DNA of 64,000 nucleotides from Flavobacterium restrictum (GCF_007097245.1 NZ_VJZT01000001.1:372001-436000), one strand, 5' to 3'; shown: positions 1 to 8,191, numbered from the stretch's first letter. Numbers and translations are program-made. The notes: a model not told the origin generated them from the sequence alone.

Positions 1-512
1 TGATCAAAAACGCAAAAGTTCAAAAGGATGTTCTGGCCTACTACACGATTGACGAGAAATCCAGTATTTTGAAAAATGCTATGAGTACCAATGACAATAC
101 TTTATTGTCCATTAATGCGACTAAAACGAATTTAGACTTTAAACAAAAAGACATTAATAATCACGAAATAGCTTTGTACGAAAAATTTGTAATTGCTTTT
201 GCATGCTATCTAATGTTTTTTATAGGAGCACCATTAGGCGCCATTATCCGAAAAGGAGGACTTGGACTTCCTATAGTTTTTGCGGTTTTAATATTCATAA
301 GCTTTCACTTTATTAACACTTTTGGGAAACGGGTAGCTCAAGAAAACGGAATGACGCCCTTTATGGGAGCTTGGATGTCCTCGTTTATTTTGACTCCACT
401 TGCCGTACTACTTACTTACAGAGCCACAAATGATATTGGATTGATCAATATTGATGTCATTTTTGCTCCTTTTCAAAAATTATTTCAAAAAATATTTCCA
501 TCCAAAAAATAA
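1..512 (+). CDS. LptF/LptG family permease, C-terminal part
   Basis: The reading frame is already open at the first base, so the N-terminus lies outside the window. The visible part resembles the C-terminal membrane half of YjgP/YjgQ (LptF/LptG) permeases: a hydrophobic helix beginning IAFACYLMFFIGAPLGAIIR, the family-typical GAPLGAIIRKGG stretch, and two further hydrophobic segments before a basic tail. Such proteins form the inner-membrane part of the ABC exporter that moves lipopolysaccharide to the outer membrane. It is followed by ribB after 8 bases, so the two are probably co-transcribed. LptF and LptG cannot be told apart from this fragment. Confidence 0.8.
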   Translation, partial: IKNAKVQKDVLAYYTIDEKSSILKNAMSTNDNTLLSINATKTNLDFKQKDINNHEIALYEKFVIAFACYLMFFIGAPLGAIIRKGGLGLPIVFAVLIFISFHFINTFGKRVAQENGMTPFMGAWMSSFILTPLAVLLTYRATNDIGLINIDVIFAPFQKLFQKIFPSKK

Positions 513-520
513 CACCAATT

Positions 521-1654
521 ATGGTTACAAATAAAATACAACTCAATACCATTGAGGAAGCTATCGAAGACATTCGCCAAGGAAAAATAATTATTGTAGT
601 TGATGATGAGGATCGTGAAAACGAAGGCGATTTTTTGGCCGCAGCCGAAAAAGTAACTCCTGAAATGATCAATTTTATGGCCACCCACGGACGCGGATTG
701 ATATGCGCACCGCTAACAGAAAGTCGTTGCAAGGAACTAGGACTACATGTAATGGTGACCAACAATACCGACCCTATGGAAACAGCTTTTACGGTTTCGG
801 TGGATTTAAGAGGCAATGGTGTTACAACAGGAATCTCGGCATCAGATAGAGCCAAAACTATTTTGTCGCTAGTAGATTCTAACACAAAACCGCATGATTT
901 AGCACGCCCAGGACATATTTTTCCTTTAATAGCCAAGCAAGGTGGCGTTTTAAGACGAACAGGACATACCGAAGCGGCAATTGATTTTGCGCGACTAGCA
1001 GGATTTAAATCGGCTGGTGTGATAGTCGAAATCATGAATGAAGATGGTTCGATGGCGCGCTTACCACAATTAGTAAAAGTGGCAAAAAAATTCAATTTAA
1101 AACTAGTTTCCATCGAAGCTTTGGTTGCTTATAGAATGCAACACGATAGCTTGATTGTCAAAAAAGAAGATTTTGATATTGAAACCCGTTTTGGCACCTT
1201 TAGATTAAGAGCATACCAACAAACTACTAATAAACAAATTCACGTAGCCTTAACCAAAGGAACTTGGAATATTGGTGAGCCAATTTTAACTCGGATAAAT
1301 TCGACATCGGTAAACAATGATATATTAGGAACATTGACCAATGATGCAAATAAAAAATTAGACGATATGTTTCAATTGATAAATGATGCAGGCAAAGGAG
1401 CTGTATTATTTATCAATCAAGAAGTGCAATCCATTGATTTATTAAATCGAATCACTGAATTAAAAATGTTGCAATCCAAAGGTGAATTCAAGGCACCACA
1501 AATCAAAATGGACAATAAAGATTTTGGAATTGGAGCTCAAATTTTGCATGACATTGATATTTCAAAAATTAGATTATTATCAAATACAGAGCAAACCAAA
1601 CGTGTTGGTATGATTGGATATGGTCTAGAAATTAAAGATTACGTGAAATATTAA
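521..1654 (+). CDS. ribB: 3,4-dihydroxy-2-butanone-4-phosphate synthase with degenerate GTP cyclohydrolase II-like domain
   Basis: 377 residues. Residues 1 to about 205 are a complete DHBP synthase, which converts ribulose 5-phosphate to the four-carbon precursor of riboflavin: the acidic VVDDEDRENEGDF loop, THGRGLICAPLT, DPMETAFT, TTGISASDRAKT and RPGHIFPL are all present. Residues 207-377 align in layout with GTP cyclohydrolase II. However, the position of the usual RVHSECLTGD...CDCG zinc region reads TRINSTSVNNDI and no cysteine remains, so this domain probably lacks GTP cyclohydrolase activity and may be structural. The start 8 bases after the permease gene gives the full N-terminal motif. 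A separate ribA would be expected elsewhere in the genome. Confidence 0.93.
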   Translation: MVTNKIQLNTIEEAIEDIRQGKIIIVVDDEDRENEGDFLAAAEKVTPEMINFMATHGRGLICAPLTESRCKELGLHVMVTNNTDPMETAFTVSVDLRGNGVTTGISASDRAKTILSLVDSNTKPHDLARPGHIFPLIAKQGGVLRRTGHTEAAIDFARLAGFKSAGVIVEIMNEDGSMARLPQLVKVAKKFNLKLVSIEALVAYRMQHDSLIVKKEDFDIETRFGTFRLRAYQQTTNKQIHVALTKGTWNIGEPILTRINSTSVNNDILGTLTNDANKKLDDMFQLINDAGKGAVLFINQEVQSIDLLNRITELKMLQSKGEFKAPQIKMDNKDFGIGAQILHDIDISKIRLLSNTEQTKRVGMIGYGLEIKDYVKY

Positions 1655-1734
1655 TTTATTTTGGCTCTAAAATGAAGTAAATGAAAGGATTAAAAAATAG
1701 TCATAAAATTAGAATCAAATTTTGTAAAAATACA

Positions 1735-1765
1735 TTTGTATAACCAAAAAAGGTTCTTATATTTG
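1735..1765 (+). promoter_or_regulatory. Bacteroidota-type promoter of tRNA-Ser
   Basis: TTTG at 1735-1738 and TATATTTG at 1758-1765 are separated by exactly 19 bases, the classical -33/-7 arrangement of the Bacteroidota primary sigma factor. The -7 box lies 33 bases before the mature tRNA start, which fits a short leader. Confidence 0.75.
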
Positions 1766-1797
1766 CATTCGCAATCAGATAACGATTGTCGCTCACT

Positions 1798-1882
1798 GGA
1801 GAAATGGCAGAGCGGTCGAATGCGGCAGTCTTGAAAACTGTTGACTGTAACAGGTCCGGGGGTTCGAATCCCTCTTTCTCCG
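1798..1882 (+). tRNA. tRNA-Ser (anticodon UGA)
   Basis: An 85-nt cloverleaf: acceptor stem GGAGAAA (1798-1804) pairs with TTTCTCC (1875-1881), followed by discriminator G at 1882. The anticodon loop CTTGAAA puts TGA at 1832-1834. There is a long variable arm, as expected for serine tRNAs, and a T-arm containing GGTTCGAATCC. CCA is not encoded. The 3' end is the integration target of the neighbouring mobile elements and is kept intact. Confidence 0.97.
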
Positions 1883-1883
1883 C
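1867..1883 (+). repeat. att core, left (3' end of tRNA-Ser)
   Basis: AATCCCTCTTTCTCCGC, the last bases of the tRNA gene plus one. The same 17 bases recur at 47993-48009, and 13 of them (CCTCTTTCTCCGC) at 19735-19747, all in the same orientation. This is the expected footprint of tyrosine-recombinase integration into a tRNA gene. Confidence 0.88.
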
Positions 1884-1888
1884 GGAAT

Positions 1889-1930
1889 TAAAACCCTAAC
1901 CGCTGTTAATCAGCGAGTTAGGGTTTTTTA
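1889..1930 (+). terminator. Intrinsic terminator after tRNA-Ser
   Basis: AAACCCTAAC-CGCTG pairs with CAGCG-GTTAGGGTTT around a TTAAT loop and is followed by a T-run. It ends the tRNA transcript. Similar but not identical hairpins follow the other two att copies. Confidence 0.85.
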
Positions 1931-1940
1931 TTGCTCCTAT

Positions 1941-1961
1941 ATCCCCACAATATCCCCACAA
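1941..1961. repeat. Paired arm-type repeats, left end of element 1
   Basis: ATCCCCACAA at 1941-1950 and again at 1952-1961 (11-base period). The right end of the same element carries ATCCCCACAT at 19588 and 19599 with the same period. This pattern fits integrase arm-binding sites; binding itself is inferred. Confidence 0.6.
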
Positions 1962-1980
1962 TCATCAGAATTATAAGCAT

Positions 1981-2007
1981 AAAAAAACCGCCTTTTTCAA
2001 GGCGGTT
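1981..2007 (-). terminator. Terminator of the DUF6266 gene
   Basis: AACCGCC and GGCGGTT flank an eight-base loop. On the minus strand the hairpin is followed by a run of T, placing it 23 bases beyond the stop codon of the minus-strand gene ending at 2030. Confidence 0.8.
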
Positions 2008-2029
2008 CTTTAAAAAGTATCTATAAAAT

Positions 2030-2674
2030 TTATGAAGCCGTACCAGAGCCAATAAAGATACTATTCGATAATTGAGTTTCAGCAAAATTCTTAAATGAAA
2101 TAAACATCAGAATTTCATCCCCAACATAGCTATTTGGTATTGTTACAGTTTGTGATACATCTGTTCTTGCAGCACCATCAGTGATAAGAACACTCTCCCC
2201 TTTTAAGGGATTGTAAACAACAACCATTGCTTTATCCGTTGGCAAAGCGCTACCTTCATTTGAATTATCATCCCAACTGAATTGAACTTGTCCCGGAGTG
2301 GTTAGATCAAATACTGGATTTAAAGCTCCTGACAACGTTCCTCTACTTAATAAAGCCAAGTTGTAGTCAATTGCAAAATCATCGATTGTTGTGCCTGTAA
2401 TTGCATTATTCAGGGCATAAGACATTGCACTGTTGAATTGTGATTGCTTAACAGCATAGTTTTTAAATCCTAACTTAACAAAGCTCAAGTTTGGTTGTAA
2501 AAACCTCAATACTAAAGAGAACTTAGTTCTCTGGTTCACTTGTAGAACAGAACGAGGATTTGCAACACTTTGAGGTTTAGCTCTAAGATAATCAATTCCT
2601 TTCCAACTTGCACCTACTACATTCGCTACTTTTCCTGATACTCCTCCTAGAATACCTTTACCAATTTTACCCAT
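2030..2674 (-). CDS. DUF6266 family protein
   Basis: 214 residues starting MGKIGKGILGGVSGKVANVV, the N-terminus typical of DUF6266, a Bacteroidota family of unknown function often found at mobile-element ends. The rest looks beta-rich, with no signal peptide, membrane segment or recognisable catalytic motif. It is a single gene between the tRNA terminator and the long non-coding block, with its own terminator at 1981-2007. A minus-strand TAnnTTTG box sits at 2746-2753. A gene of similar size and similar glycine-rich start lies at the far end of element 2 (46521-47276), so such a gene seems to be a standard end component of these islands. The role is unknown. Confidence 0.75.
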   Translation of the reverse strand: MGKIGKGILGGVSGKVANVVGASWKGIDYLRAKPQSVANPRSVLQVNQRTKFSLVLRFLQPNLSFVKLGFKNYAVKQSQFNSAMSYALNNAITGTTIDDFAIDYNLALLSRGTLSGALNPVFDLTTPGQVQFSWDDNSNEGSALPTDKAMVVVYNPLKGESVLITDGAARTDVSQTVTIPNSYVGDEILMFISFKNFAETQLSNSIFIGSGTAS

Positions 2675-2949
2675 AATTATGACAATTTAAAAATTACAAT
2701 TTCGTGGGCTTGGTACGGCTTTGGTATTGATTTTAAACAATGATACAAATTTAATCAATAAACCAATTTTAATTTCAAATGACAACTAAAATACATTTGT
2801 TTATTATAAATTATTGCAATTTGTGCTTTAATGGTTATGAGTGGTAATTAAAAACAAATCTGTAAAGGCTCTATTTGTGGCTTATCAGGAAGATTAATTC
2901 TTTTTGGAAGGATTTGATAATACAATCCGGAATAGCTTCGGATTTAAAA

Positions 2950-3220
2950 TGATGCCATCGTTACCCTCCGCCCTATATATTTTTAAAAGAAAAAAAGAAA
3001 AAAAAGAAAGTCGTCGTCACAGTGGAGGTTTCAAAATAAGTCAAGTTTTTTTGAAAAAATACTACCCGGGTTTATATTATGAAGTTGTTCGGAAATAAAG
3101 TTTTGATTATAATCTAATGTTGAAGCGTACGAAAAATGTAGGGTGGAGATTTTTTCAAAAACCCGTAGGGCTTGAACTTTACTTTTTGAAACCGAAACTT
3201 ACCTTTACTTTCTTTTTATT
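2950..3220 (+). repeat. Shared non-coding segment, copy 1 (inverted relative to 44785-44991)
   Basis: About 200 bases here match the reverse complement of 44785-44991. Landmarks occur in the same order: a purine-rich AAAAGAAA tract, GAAAGTCGTC, GTGGAGGTTTCAA, AAAAAATACTACCC, GGGTGGAGATTTTTT, AGGGCTTGAACTTT and ACTTACCTTTACTTTCTTTT. This copy has roughly 70 extra bases between ACTACCC and GGGTGGAG. No convincing protein is encoded. It is conserved in two relaxase-less elements with unrelated cargo, so a role in transfer or maintenance is plausible. Confidence 0.7.
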
Positions 3221-3931
3221 TATTTTTTTTATAGCAGGATGTTTCTTGTGTGGTCTTTTATATGGGATGTTTCTTTTGGAATCGGCAATCAAACACCCCC
3301 AAGCACCGCAGAAAAAAATGATTGTAGCGATAGCGGAATTTATTATTTTTCGAGGAGCGAAGTCGGCGGTGTTGCGGCAATCGAACAGCCACCGCAGGAC
3401 GGGAAAGAAACGTAGCTTTTGCGAAGTGGAGAGAAGTACTGCGAGCGTGAAACGGCGGGGAAAAAATATAAGTCAGCCTTTGGCGTTCCTTGATTTAGGG
3501 CAAAGTGAAGTTTTTACTGAACGGAGCCAACCCCGATGGCTGTGCGAAAGAGCAACCGCTGAAAAAATAAAGGGCGGCAGACATAATACGGCTGGAATGC
3601 AGTGGAACGTAGCTTGCGAAGTGTAACGGAATGAAGCGGTATTGTGGATGCATTAGCCCTGCCGAACGTAGGGTAGAGAACGTGTGAAGATGAGGAACGA
3701 AACAGTGCAAAAAAAATAGCTGCTGTTTTTCAAGCTGCTGTTTTTTTTTGTGCTGTGAAGTGTCTGTGGAACGGAAGGAGGAACGACTGACTGGAACAGC
3801 CGAACGGAACAAAGGGAACGACCGAAGAGAGACCGCTTGATTGCCCGTGTTGTTTTTACCGTAAATGTTGTTTTGAAAACCTTTTTTACTCAAATACTTA
3901 ATTTTAAATAGTATCTAAAATAGATATTTTA
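3221..3931. other. Non-coding block without a credible gene
   Basis: About 700 bases, clearly richer in G than the flanking genes, with many short repeated words such as GAACG, GGAACG and AAGCG. Several reading frames stay open on both strands, but their translations are dominated by low-complexity basic and serine-rich stretches and none resembles a known protein. It could be a structured RNA, part of a transfer region or decayed sequence. Confidence 0.5.
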
Positions 3932-4342
3932 CTACTTCTCTTTTTTAGTGAAGTTAAAAGGTGGAATTATTATTAATCCCAAACCAGCTTTAGAAGTTAA
4001 ATTTGTTAAATGTTCTCTGATATATGGGAATATTATAGCTGCCCCATTTATGTTGCCAAAATTTTCTAAATCTAATTCACTATCTCCAAATTTTTCAAAA
4101 ACACCTACCATTTTTATTATTGCTGAAACCTCTTGGATTTCATTAAAAGTTTGGTTGTACTTAATTTCTTCTGTAACAACCACTGTGTTTTCATTAACAC
4201 TAACATTAACATCAACATCTATATTCTGAACTACTTCTGGATTATCAAATGTTACATTTATTACTCTGCTAAATGTACTTTCAAGAAGTAAAAGGTTATT
4301 TATTTTGAAGCCAGATTCAAGGTTATTTTTATTATTTTCCAT
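3932..4342 (-). CDS. SecB-like chaperone
   Basis: 136 residues, slightly shorter than E. coli SecB (155). The C-terminal half carries the SecB signature: AAIIFPYIREHLTNLTSKAG followed by a PPFNF motif, matching the ILFPYARE...APVNF region that ends the SecB core. SecB proteins form tetramers that hold unfolded clients. SecB-like proteins outside the Sec pathway also act as dedicated chaperones of antitoxins in toxin-antitoxin-chaperone modules. This gene is the last of a tight five-gene minus-strand operon with a HEPN protein and a Panacea protein, inside a mobile element. That favours a chaperone for an antitoxin over a housekeeping role. A general export function cannot be excluded. Confidence 0.8.
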   Translation of the reverse strand: MENNKNNLESGFKINNLLLLESTFSRVINVTFDNPEVVQNIDVDVNVSVNENTVVVTEEIKYNQTFNEIQEVSAIIKMVGVFEKFGDSELDLENFGNINGAAIIFPYIREHLTNLTSKAGLGLIIIPPFNFTKKEK

Positions 4343-4343
4343 T

Positions 4344-4889
4344 TTAAGCTGCTAAAGAATAATTAGGTATTGCATCGATACTACCATTATTTAAAAAAGT
4401 TTGTTTCAAATTTATTGGAGTACTTTTGTTTTTATTATTTTGAATTAATGAAAATAAGTCGACTGGTATTTTTGAAACACCTGAATTAAAACTCAATCCA
4501 TTAATACTGATTTTATTGTTTGAACTTTTGATGCAATTTGGTTGGACTTGCAAACCATTATCAATAATATTGTTTGGTATCATAGATATATACTCTCTTC
4601 CTGAAAGTTCGAAATCTATTTTATCTAATCCAACAATAGCATCGTCTGAAATAAAACAAATGCTTTGATCTGGAAACTGATTAATAAATTCATCAAAAAA
4701 ATTATCTTCCCAAATAATATAATTTTTATCTAATCGATAAATCTCATTAGGAACAACTTCTATGGAGTGAGTACTTGAATTATCATCCATTTCATATCGA
4801 ACTCTTGTTTTAGGAAATTCAATTATGAAATTTTTTAATTCTGATTTTATAAATTCAAATGGTAACATATCTTTAATTTTTATAAACAT
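4344..4889 (-). CDS. Unknown protein in the SecB/HEPN/Panacea operon
   Basis: 181 residues that I do not recognise. The N-terminal half contains the segments TRVRYEMDDN, SIEVVPNEIYRLDKNYIIWE and ICFISDDAIVGLDKIDFEL, suggesting a compact mixed alpha/beta domain. The C-terminal third is rich in Asn and Ser and may be flexible. There is no signal peptide, membrane segment or cysteine cluster. Its start overlaps the end of the HEPN gene by 10 bases and its stop is one base before the SecB-like gene, so the three are very likely translated together. By position it could be the antitoxin of the HEPN protein and the client of the SecB-like chaperone. That is inference from gene order only. Confidence 0.7.
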   Translation of the reverse strand: MFIKIKDMLPFEFIKSELKNFIIEFPKTRVRYEMDDNSSTHSIEVVPNEIYRLDKNYIIWEDNFFDEFINQFPDQSICFISDDAIVGLDKIDFELSGREYISMIPNNIIDNGLQVQPNCIKSSNNKISINGLSFNSGVSKIPVDLFSLIQNNKNKSTPINLKQTFLNNGSIDAIPNYSLAA

Positions 4890-5275
4890 TTTTTCAAAAC
4901 GACTAATGATGATTTTGATAATTTTATAGCATTGGCACTAATTTCTGAACCAATTTCTATATTGTCGTAATCTGATTTATGCCTTAATTTTTTTAGTGAA
5001 ACTATTTCGGTATTAAAACTCCTAGTATCTTGATTTTTAGACTTTAGATATTTTGTAATTTGATTTATTAATACTTCGTGTGAGCCTTCAGTAGTGTTTC
5101 TTGTTAACAATGCCAAATCATTGTCTGTTTTGTTCATTGAAAACAACCAAATGTGTTTCATAAACTGATAACAACTATAATAGGCACAATGAGCAACAGG
5201 CGGATAAATACTTTTTCCATCTAAATGCTCTGCGGCCGCAATATTAATGTCTGATTTATTTCTTAAACTGCTCAT
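4880..5275 (-). CDS. HEPN-domain protein, probable RNase toxin
   Basis: 131 residues, mostly helical, with the layout of small HEPN proteins: an Ala-rich first helix (INIAAAEHL), a YYSCYQFMKHIW helix, then R59-N-T-T-E-G-S-H66. This matches the R-X4-6-H RNase motif of active HEPN domains, including a polar residue directly after the Arg. A late LRHKSDYDN segment resembles the LRxxADYD motif of related HEPN proteins. HEPN proteins typically act as RNases in toxin-antitoxin and abortive-infection systems. The gene is 12 bases downstream of the 143-residue gene and overlaps the 181-residue gene. Family assignment is by eye and needs a profile search. Confidence 0.68.
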   Translation of the reverse strand: MSSLRNKSDINIAAAEHLDGKSIYPPVAHCAYYSCYQFMKHIWLFSMNKTDNDLALLTRNTTEGSHEVLINQITKYLKSKNQDTRSFNTEIVSLKKLRHKSDYDNIEIGSEISANAIKLSKSSLVVLKKCL

Positions 5276-5287
5276 TAAATAATTTTA

Positions 5288-5719
5288 TTACAATTTTTTC
5301 AGTTTAAGTATTTCTTTAAATTCTTCTTCAATATCTGGACTATTTAACATTCCTACTACGATTTTTTTAAAATCACCCTTATTAACTTCTCCTTTTTCAT
5401 CTTTAAGATGTTTGTTTACAAATTCATTGTATTCAAATTCTATTTTACCATTACAATTTATAAAGGTTGGGTTTTTTAAAAAATCATAATTATTATAATC
5501 AATATCCGCAATTGTACTTACTGGATATTTATTTCTTTTGATATATTTTAAAATTGTATCGTATTGAGAAGTACAGCAAGAAAGAGCAATAATTTTATTA
5601 TCAATATTTGAAATAACTATAAAATAATGTGGTTCATCGGAATTAATTTTGTTGGTTCTAAAATAAAAAACTGCGCCTTCCTTTATTACAGAATTAATTA
5701 GATTACTTGGTAAATCCAT
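5288..5719 (-). CDS. Small protein next to Panacea, candidate toxin
   Basis: 143 residues. The N-terminus reads GAVFYFRTNK...PHYFIVISN...IIALSCCTSQ, an all-beta start resembling in outline PemK/MazF-like toxins (G-x-V/I-x-x near the start, then a P-H/R-x-x-V-V/I-I-S strand), but the similarity is weak. The C-terminal half is charged and helical. It lies 9 bases downstream of the Panacea gene and 12 bases upstream of the HEPN gene on the same strand. Panacea-domain antitoxins are usually encoded beside their toxin, which makes this the first candidate for the partner. No catalytic motif could be assigned. Confidence 0.6.
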   Translation of the reverse strand: MDLPSNLINSVIKEGAVFYFRTNKINSDEPHYFIVISNIDNKIIALSCCTSQYDTILKYIKRNKYPVSTIADIDYNNYDFLKNPTFINCNGKIEFEYNEFVNKHLKDEKGEVNKGDFKKIVVGMLNSPDIEEEFKEILKLKKL

Positions 5720-5728
5720 AAAGAAAAA

Positions 5729-6310
5729 TTATACTATTGCAAATGAAGGAAAAAAAGTCTTTTGATAACTTTTCATTTCTTCTAATTCTTCCTTATCGTT
5801 TACAAATAGATTGGAATTGTCTTTATAATTTTCAAAAAACAAATTCATATCAATTACATAACTACTCCCTGTCCTTTTTATTTTTTCTTCATATTGTTTC
5901 CATTCAGGAAAATTATGTGAGAATTCAGATATTTCAAACTCATCCATAGCCTTATAATTATCAAATATTGTATTGATAACCTCTAATTCTTTTTGTGAAA
6001 AAACTTTAGCATTTGGTTCTGAATTTGAAGAAAGTGAATAACCATTAACACTAACAAAGGAAGAGCTATATTCATTTTGTTCAGCGGTTATATGTTTATT
6101 GATTATAATGTCTTTTGTAAATGATGCAACAGGTCCATTTTTCAAGGCATAATATTTATCTCCTGTAATGGTTCTACCGTGATTTCTTAAATGGTATCTG
6201 TCTGACAACCAAATAAGTTTAAGAGCTTTCATATAATTAATCGCTCCTCCTTCTAAAACCGCTAGGTAATTAAGTGCTTGAACAGATTTCTTATAATTAA
6301 AAGTATTCAT
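5729..6310 (-). CDS. Panacea-domain (DUF4065/SocA-like) protein, probable antitoxin
   Basis: 193 residues, first gene of the five-gene operon. Residues about 10-60 carry the Panacea hallmarks: ALNYLAVLEGGAINYMKALK, LIWLSDRYHLRNHGRTITGD and YYALKNGPVAS. The C-terminus adds a SEFSHNFPEW helix typical of longer members. Panacea is a versatile antitoxin domain that neutralises many unrelated toxins through differing interfaces. Here it is followed by a small unknown protein, a HEPN protein, another unknown and a SecB-like chaperone, all with gaps of 1-12 bases or overlaps. A minus-strand TACTTTTG box lies 20 bases upstream. The domain call is good; which protein it neutralises is open. Confidence 0.82.
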   Translation of the reverse strand: MNTFNYKKSVQALNYLAVLEGGAINYMKALKLIWLSDRYHLRNHGRTITGDKYYALKNGPVASFTKDIIINKHITAEQNEYSSSFVSVNGYSLSSNSEPNAKVFSQKELEVINTIFDNYKAMDEFEISEFSHNFPEWKQYEEKIKRTGSSYVIDMNLFFENYKDNSNLFVNDKEELEEMKSYQKTFFPSFAIV

Positions 6311-6329
6311 ATAATTATAATTTAGGGTG

Positions 6330-6337
6330 CAAAAGTA
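6330..6337 (-). promoter_or_regulatory. -7 box of the Panacea/HEPN/SecB operon
   Basis: Minus-strand TACTTTTG, matching the Bacteroidota TAnnTTTG consensus, 20 bases before the ATG at 6310. No good TTTG lies at the expected 19-base spacing, so the promoter may be weak or regulated. Confidence 0.45.
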
Positions 6338-6472
6338 AGTAAATTTACGAATTAAAAAGAATAATAAGACAACATTGTGAATTATTTACCAATTCTTAAT
6401 CAATTATTGTACCTAATTTAATGTTTCAAACCTAAGACGTTTTGAAACTATTTCACTTGATTGTAATTCATT

Positions 6473-8191
6473 CTATTGATTTAAAAAATCTTTCAACTCT
6501 TTTATTTTAACAATTGCATCTTTTAACTCTGCCGTGTAAAGTGGATTTTCTCCTGCGTGAGATGCTGCATTCATTATCCTTTCAAGTATTTCTTTAGTAT
6601 TTATTAAAAGTGTTTCCTTTTTATCATTCACTGAATTTAAATCAATTAATAAATCTAATATTTTTGTTTTGGTATTCGTTATTGTAGTTTTTTCATCATC
6701 TGACAACGTTACATCAATTAAATAATCTTCTTTTATTTTCTTTAATTTATCTAGTTCTAAATTTGATATGAAGCTAGTTTTGAATTTATTAAAACGATTG
6801 TTATTAATTTCATTAATTGCTTTGTTCAATTTCGTTCCTAAACTTTCAAAATCATCCTTCAGATTTTTCATTGTTGGATCTAAATATTGATTTAGAACTT
6901 GTTCAGCTGCTTTTCTTAACTCATTACCACAGTTTTCTAATTCAGCATCTTCAAAATATTTTTCTGCTTTTTGTAAATGTGTTAAATCTTGGCTAATCTT
7001 TGGAGCTTCATTTTTGCTCTCGTCTTTAATGAATTTGTAATAAACCCAATCTGTATCTTCTGTATGTCTTTGTATTAGATTAAAAAAACCTTTGTCGTGT
7101 GTAAGTATTATTTTTTGGAAATTGTCAAAGAATTTTAGCTCTGCCTTGTTTTCTACATTTAGAATTAAACGCATTACATCCATTCGATTACTCATATCCA
7201 AACTAATAAGCATATCATCGAGAACCAAAATCTTAAAAAAACTTTCTAATCTTGTTTGCGTTGCACCAATTCTAATTGCTATTGCTACTCTTGTTAGTTG
7301 CGCTTCGTTTAAGAATGAATGTGGTCTGTGAATTGTTTTCCATACAGTAGCACCATCATCTTTAAGTTTTATGGTTAATTTAATTTGAAGTTCTTCTCGC
7401 CTTTTATAACTATTGACTTCTTCCCATAATTTCTGCCTAACTTTATTGAAGTTAAATTTTTTTGTAAATTTTAATTCTACTTCAATTACTTCTTTGTTAT
7501 CAAAAAACTCTTCTTTCAGAAACTTATTGGCATTTCTTTGAACTTCATCTAATAAGGCTTGTATTTTGTCATTTAAAACAACTAATTGATCCTCATATCT
7601 TATTTTTCTATTTTTAGAAATTACTTTTCCTGTAGGCGTTCTTGGCACGTCATTAGTTATGGGTCTTATGATATCGTTTAACCAATTTTGAGTTCCATTA
7701 GTTAAGAAAGGGAAAATATCTCTTTCAAAAACTGGCCATAGATTTATTTCTTGTTTATGTGATGTGTTGTAGAAGTTGTAAAGAAGTTTGTAGTTTATAA
7801 AATCACTAGCAAGATTTAATTCCTGAATTTTTGTATCATCATCATTATTGGTATCAATTACATTATTTGATATTTGGTAGGAAGTTATAGTATCGTTTTC
7901 ATCCTTAAAAGTAATATCTACATAACTATCTGCATCATCAGGCATAAAAACATTTTTTAAGCTTTGATGGGTTTGTTTATTGAGTTCATCAAAAGTTTGA
8001 AAATACTTCCTTATTTCATCATCAGTCTTAATACTACTTTGCAAAAAAGTATAAAGTGCCCAAAACAAAGACGATTTACCCGAGCCATTTGTACCATATA
8101 CTAAAACATTCTTGCCCTTAATATCAAAAACTTGTTCTTCCTGAAAAGCTTTAAAGTTTTTTATTTTGATGGTTTCAATAAACTGCTTCAT
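6473..8191 (-). CDS. RecF/SMC-like AAA ATPase of a helicase-methylase operon
   Basis: 572 residues. It begins with a RecF/SMC-type N-terminus (IKNFKAF...) and a Walker A motif GTNGSGKSS at residues 33-41. A middle coiled-coil-like region is followed by LNEAQLTRVAIAIRIG at the signature position, a Walker B ILVLDDMLISLD, and a KIILTHD segment like the H-loop. The C-terminal 170 residues are helical and charged and unique to this subgroup. The start codon overlaps the stop of the methylase gene by one base, and the gene is the last of a three-gene minus-strand operon. Such ATPases often sense or bridge DNA in defence systems. The exact role here is unknown. Confidence 0.8.
   Translation of the reverse strand: MKQFIETIKIKNFKAFQEEQVFDIKGKNVLVYGTNGSGKSSLFWALYTFLQSSIKTDDEIRKYFQTFDELNKQTHQSLKNVFMPDDADSYVDITFKDENDTITSYQISNNVIDTNNDDDTKIQELNLASDFINYKLLYNFYNTSHKQEINLWPVFERDIFPFLTNGTQNWLNDIIRPITNDVPRTPTGKVISKNRKIRYEDQLVVLNDKIQALLDEVQRNANKFLKEEFFDNKEVIEVELKFTKKFNFNKVRQKLWEEVNSYKRREELQIKLTIKLKDDGATVWKTIHRPHSFLNEAQLTRVAIAIRIGATQTRLESFFKILVLDDMLISLDMSNRMDVMRLILNVENKAELKFFDNFQKIILTHDKGFFNLIQRHTEDTDWVYYKFIKDESKNEAPKISQDLTHLQKAEKYFEDAELENCGNELRKAAEQVLNQYLDPTMKNLKDDFESLGTKLNKAINEINNNRFNKFKTSFISNLELDKLKKIKEDYLIDVTLSDDEKTTITNTKTKILDLLIDLNSVNDKKETLLINTKEILERIMNAASHAGENPLYTAELKDAIVKIKELKDFLNQ

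Noticed and set aside
457..1113. A 218-codon open frame on the minus strand
   Set aside because: It lies antisense inside ribB, whose motifs are complete. The antisense translation has no recognisable features.
2904..3893. Three open frames of 64-169 codons in the non-coding block
   Set aside because: They overlap each other on both strands, have low-complexity basic or serine-rich translations, and part of the region is shared with 44785-44991 without conserved frames.
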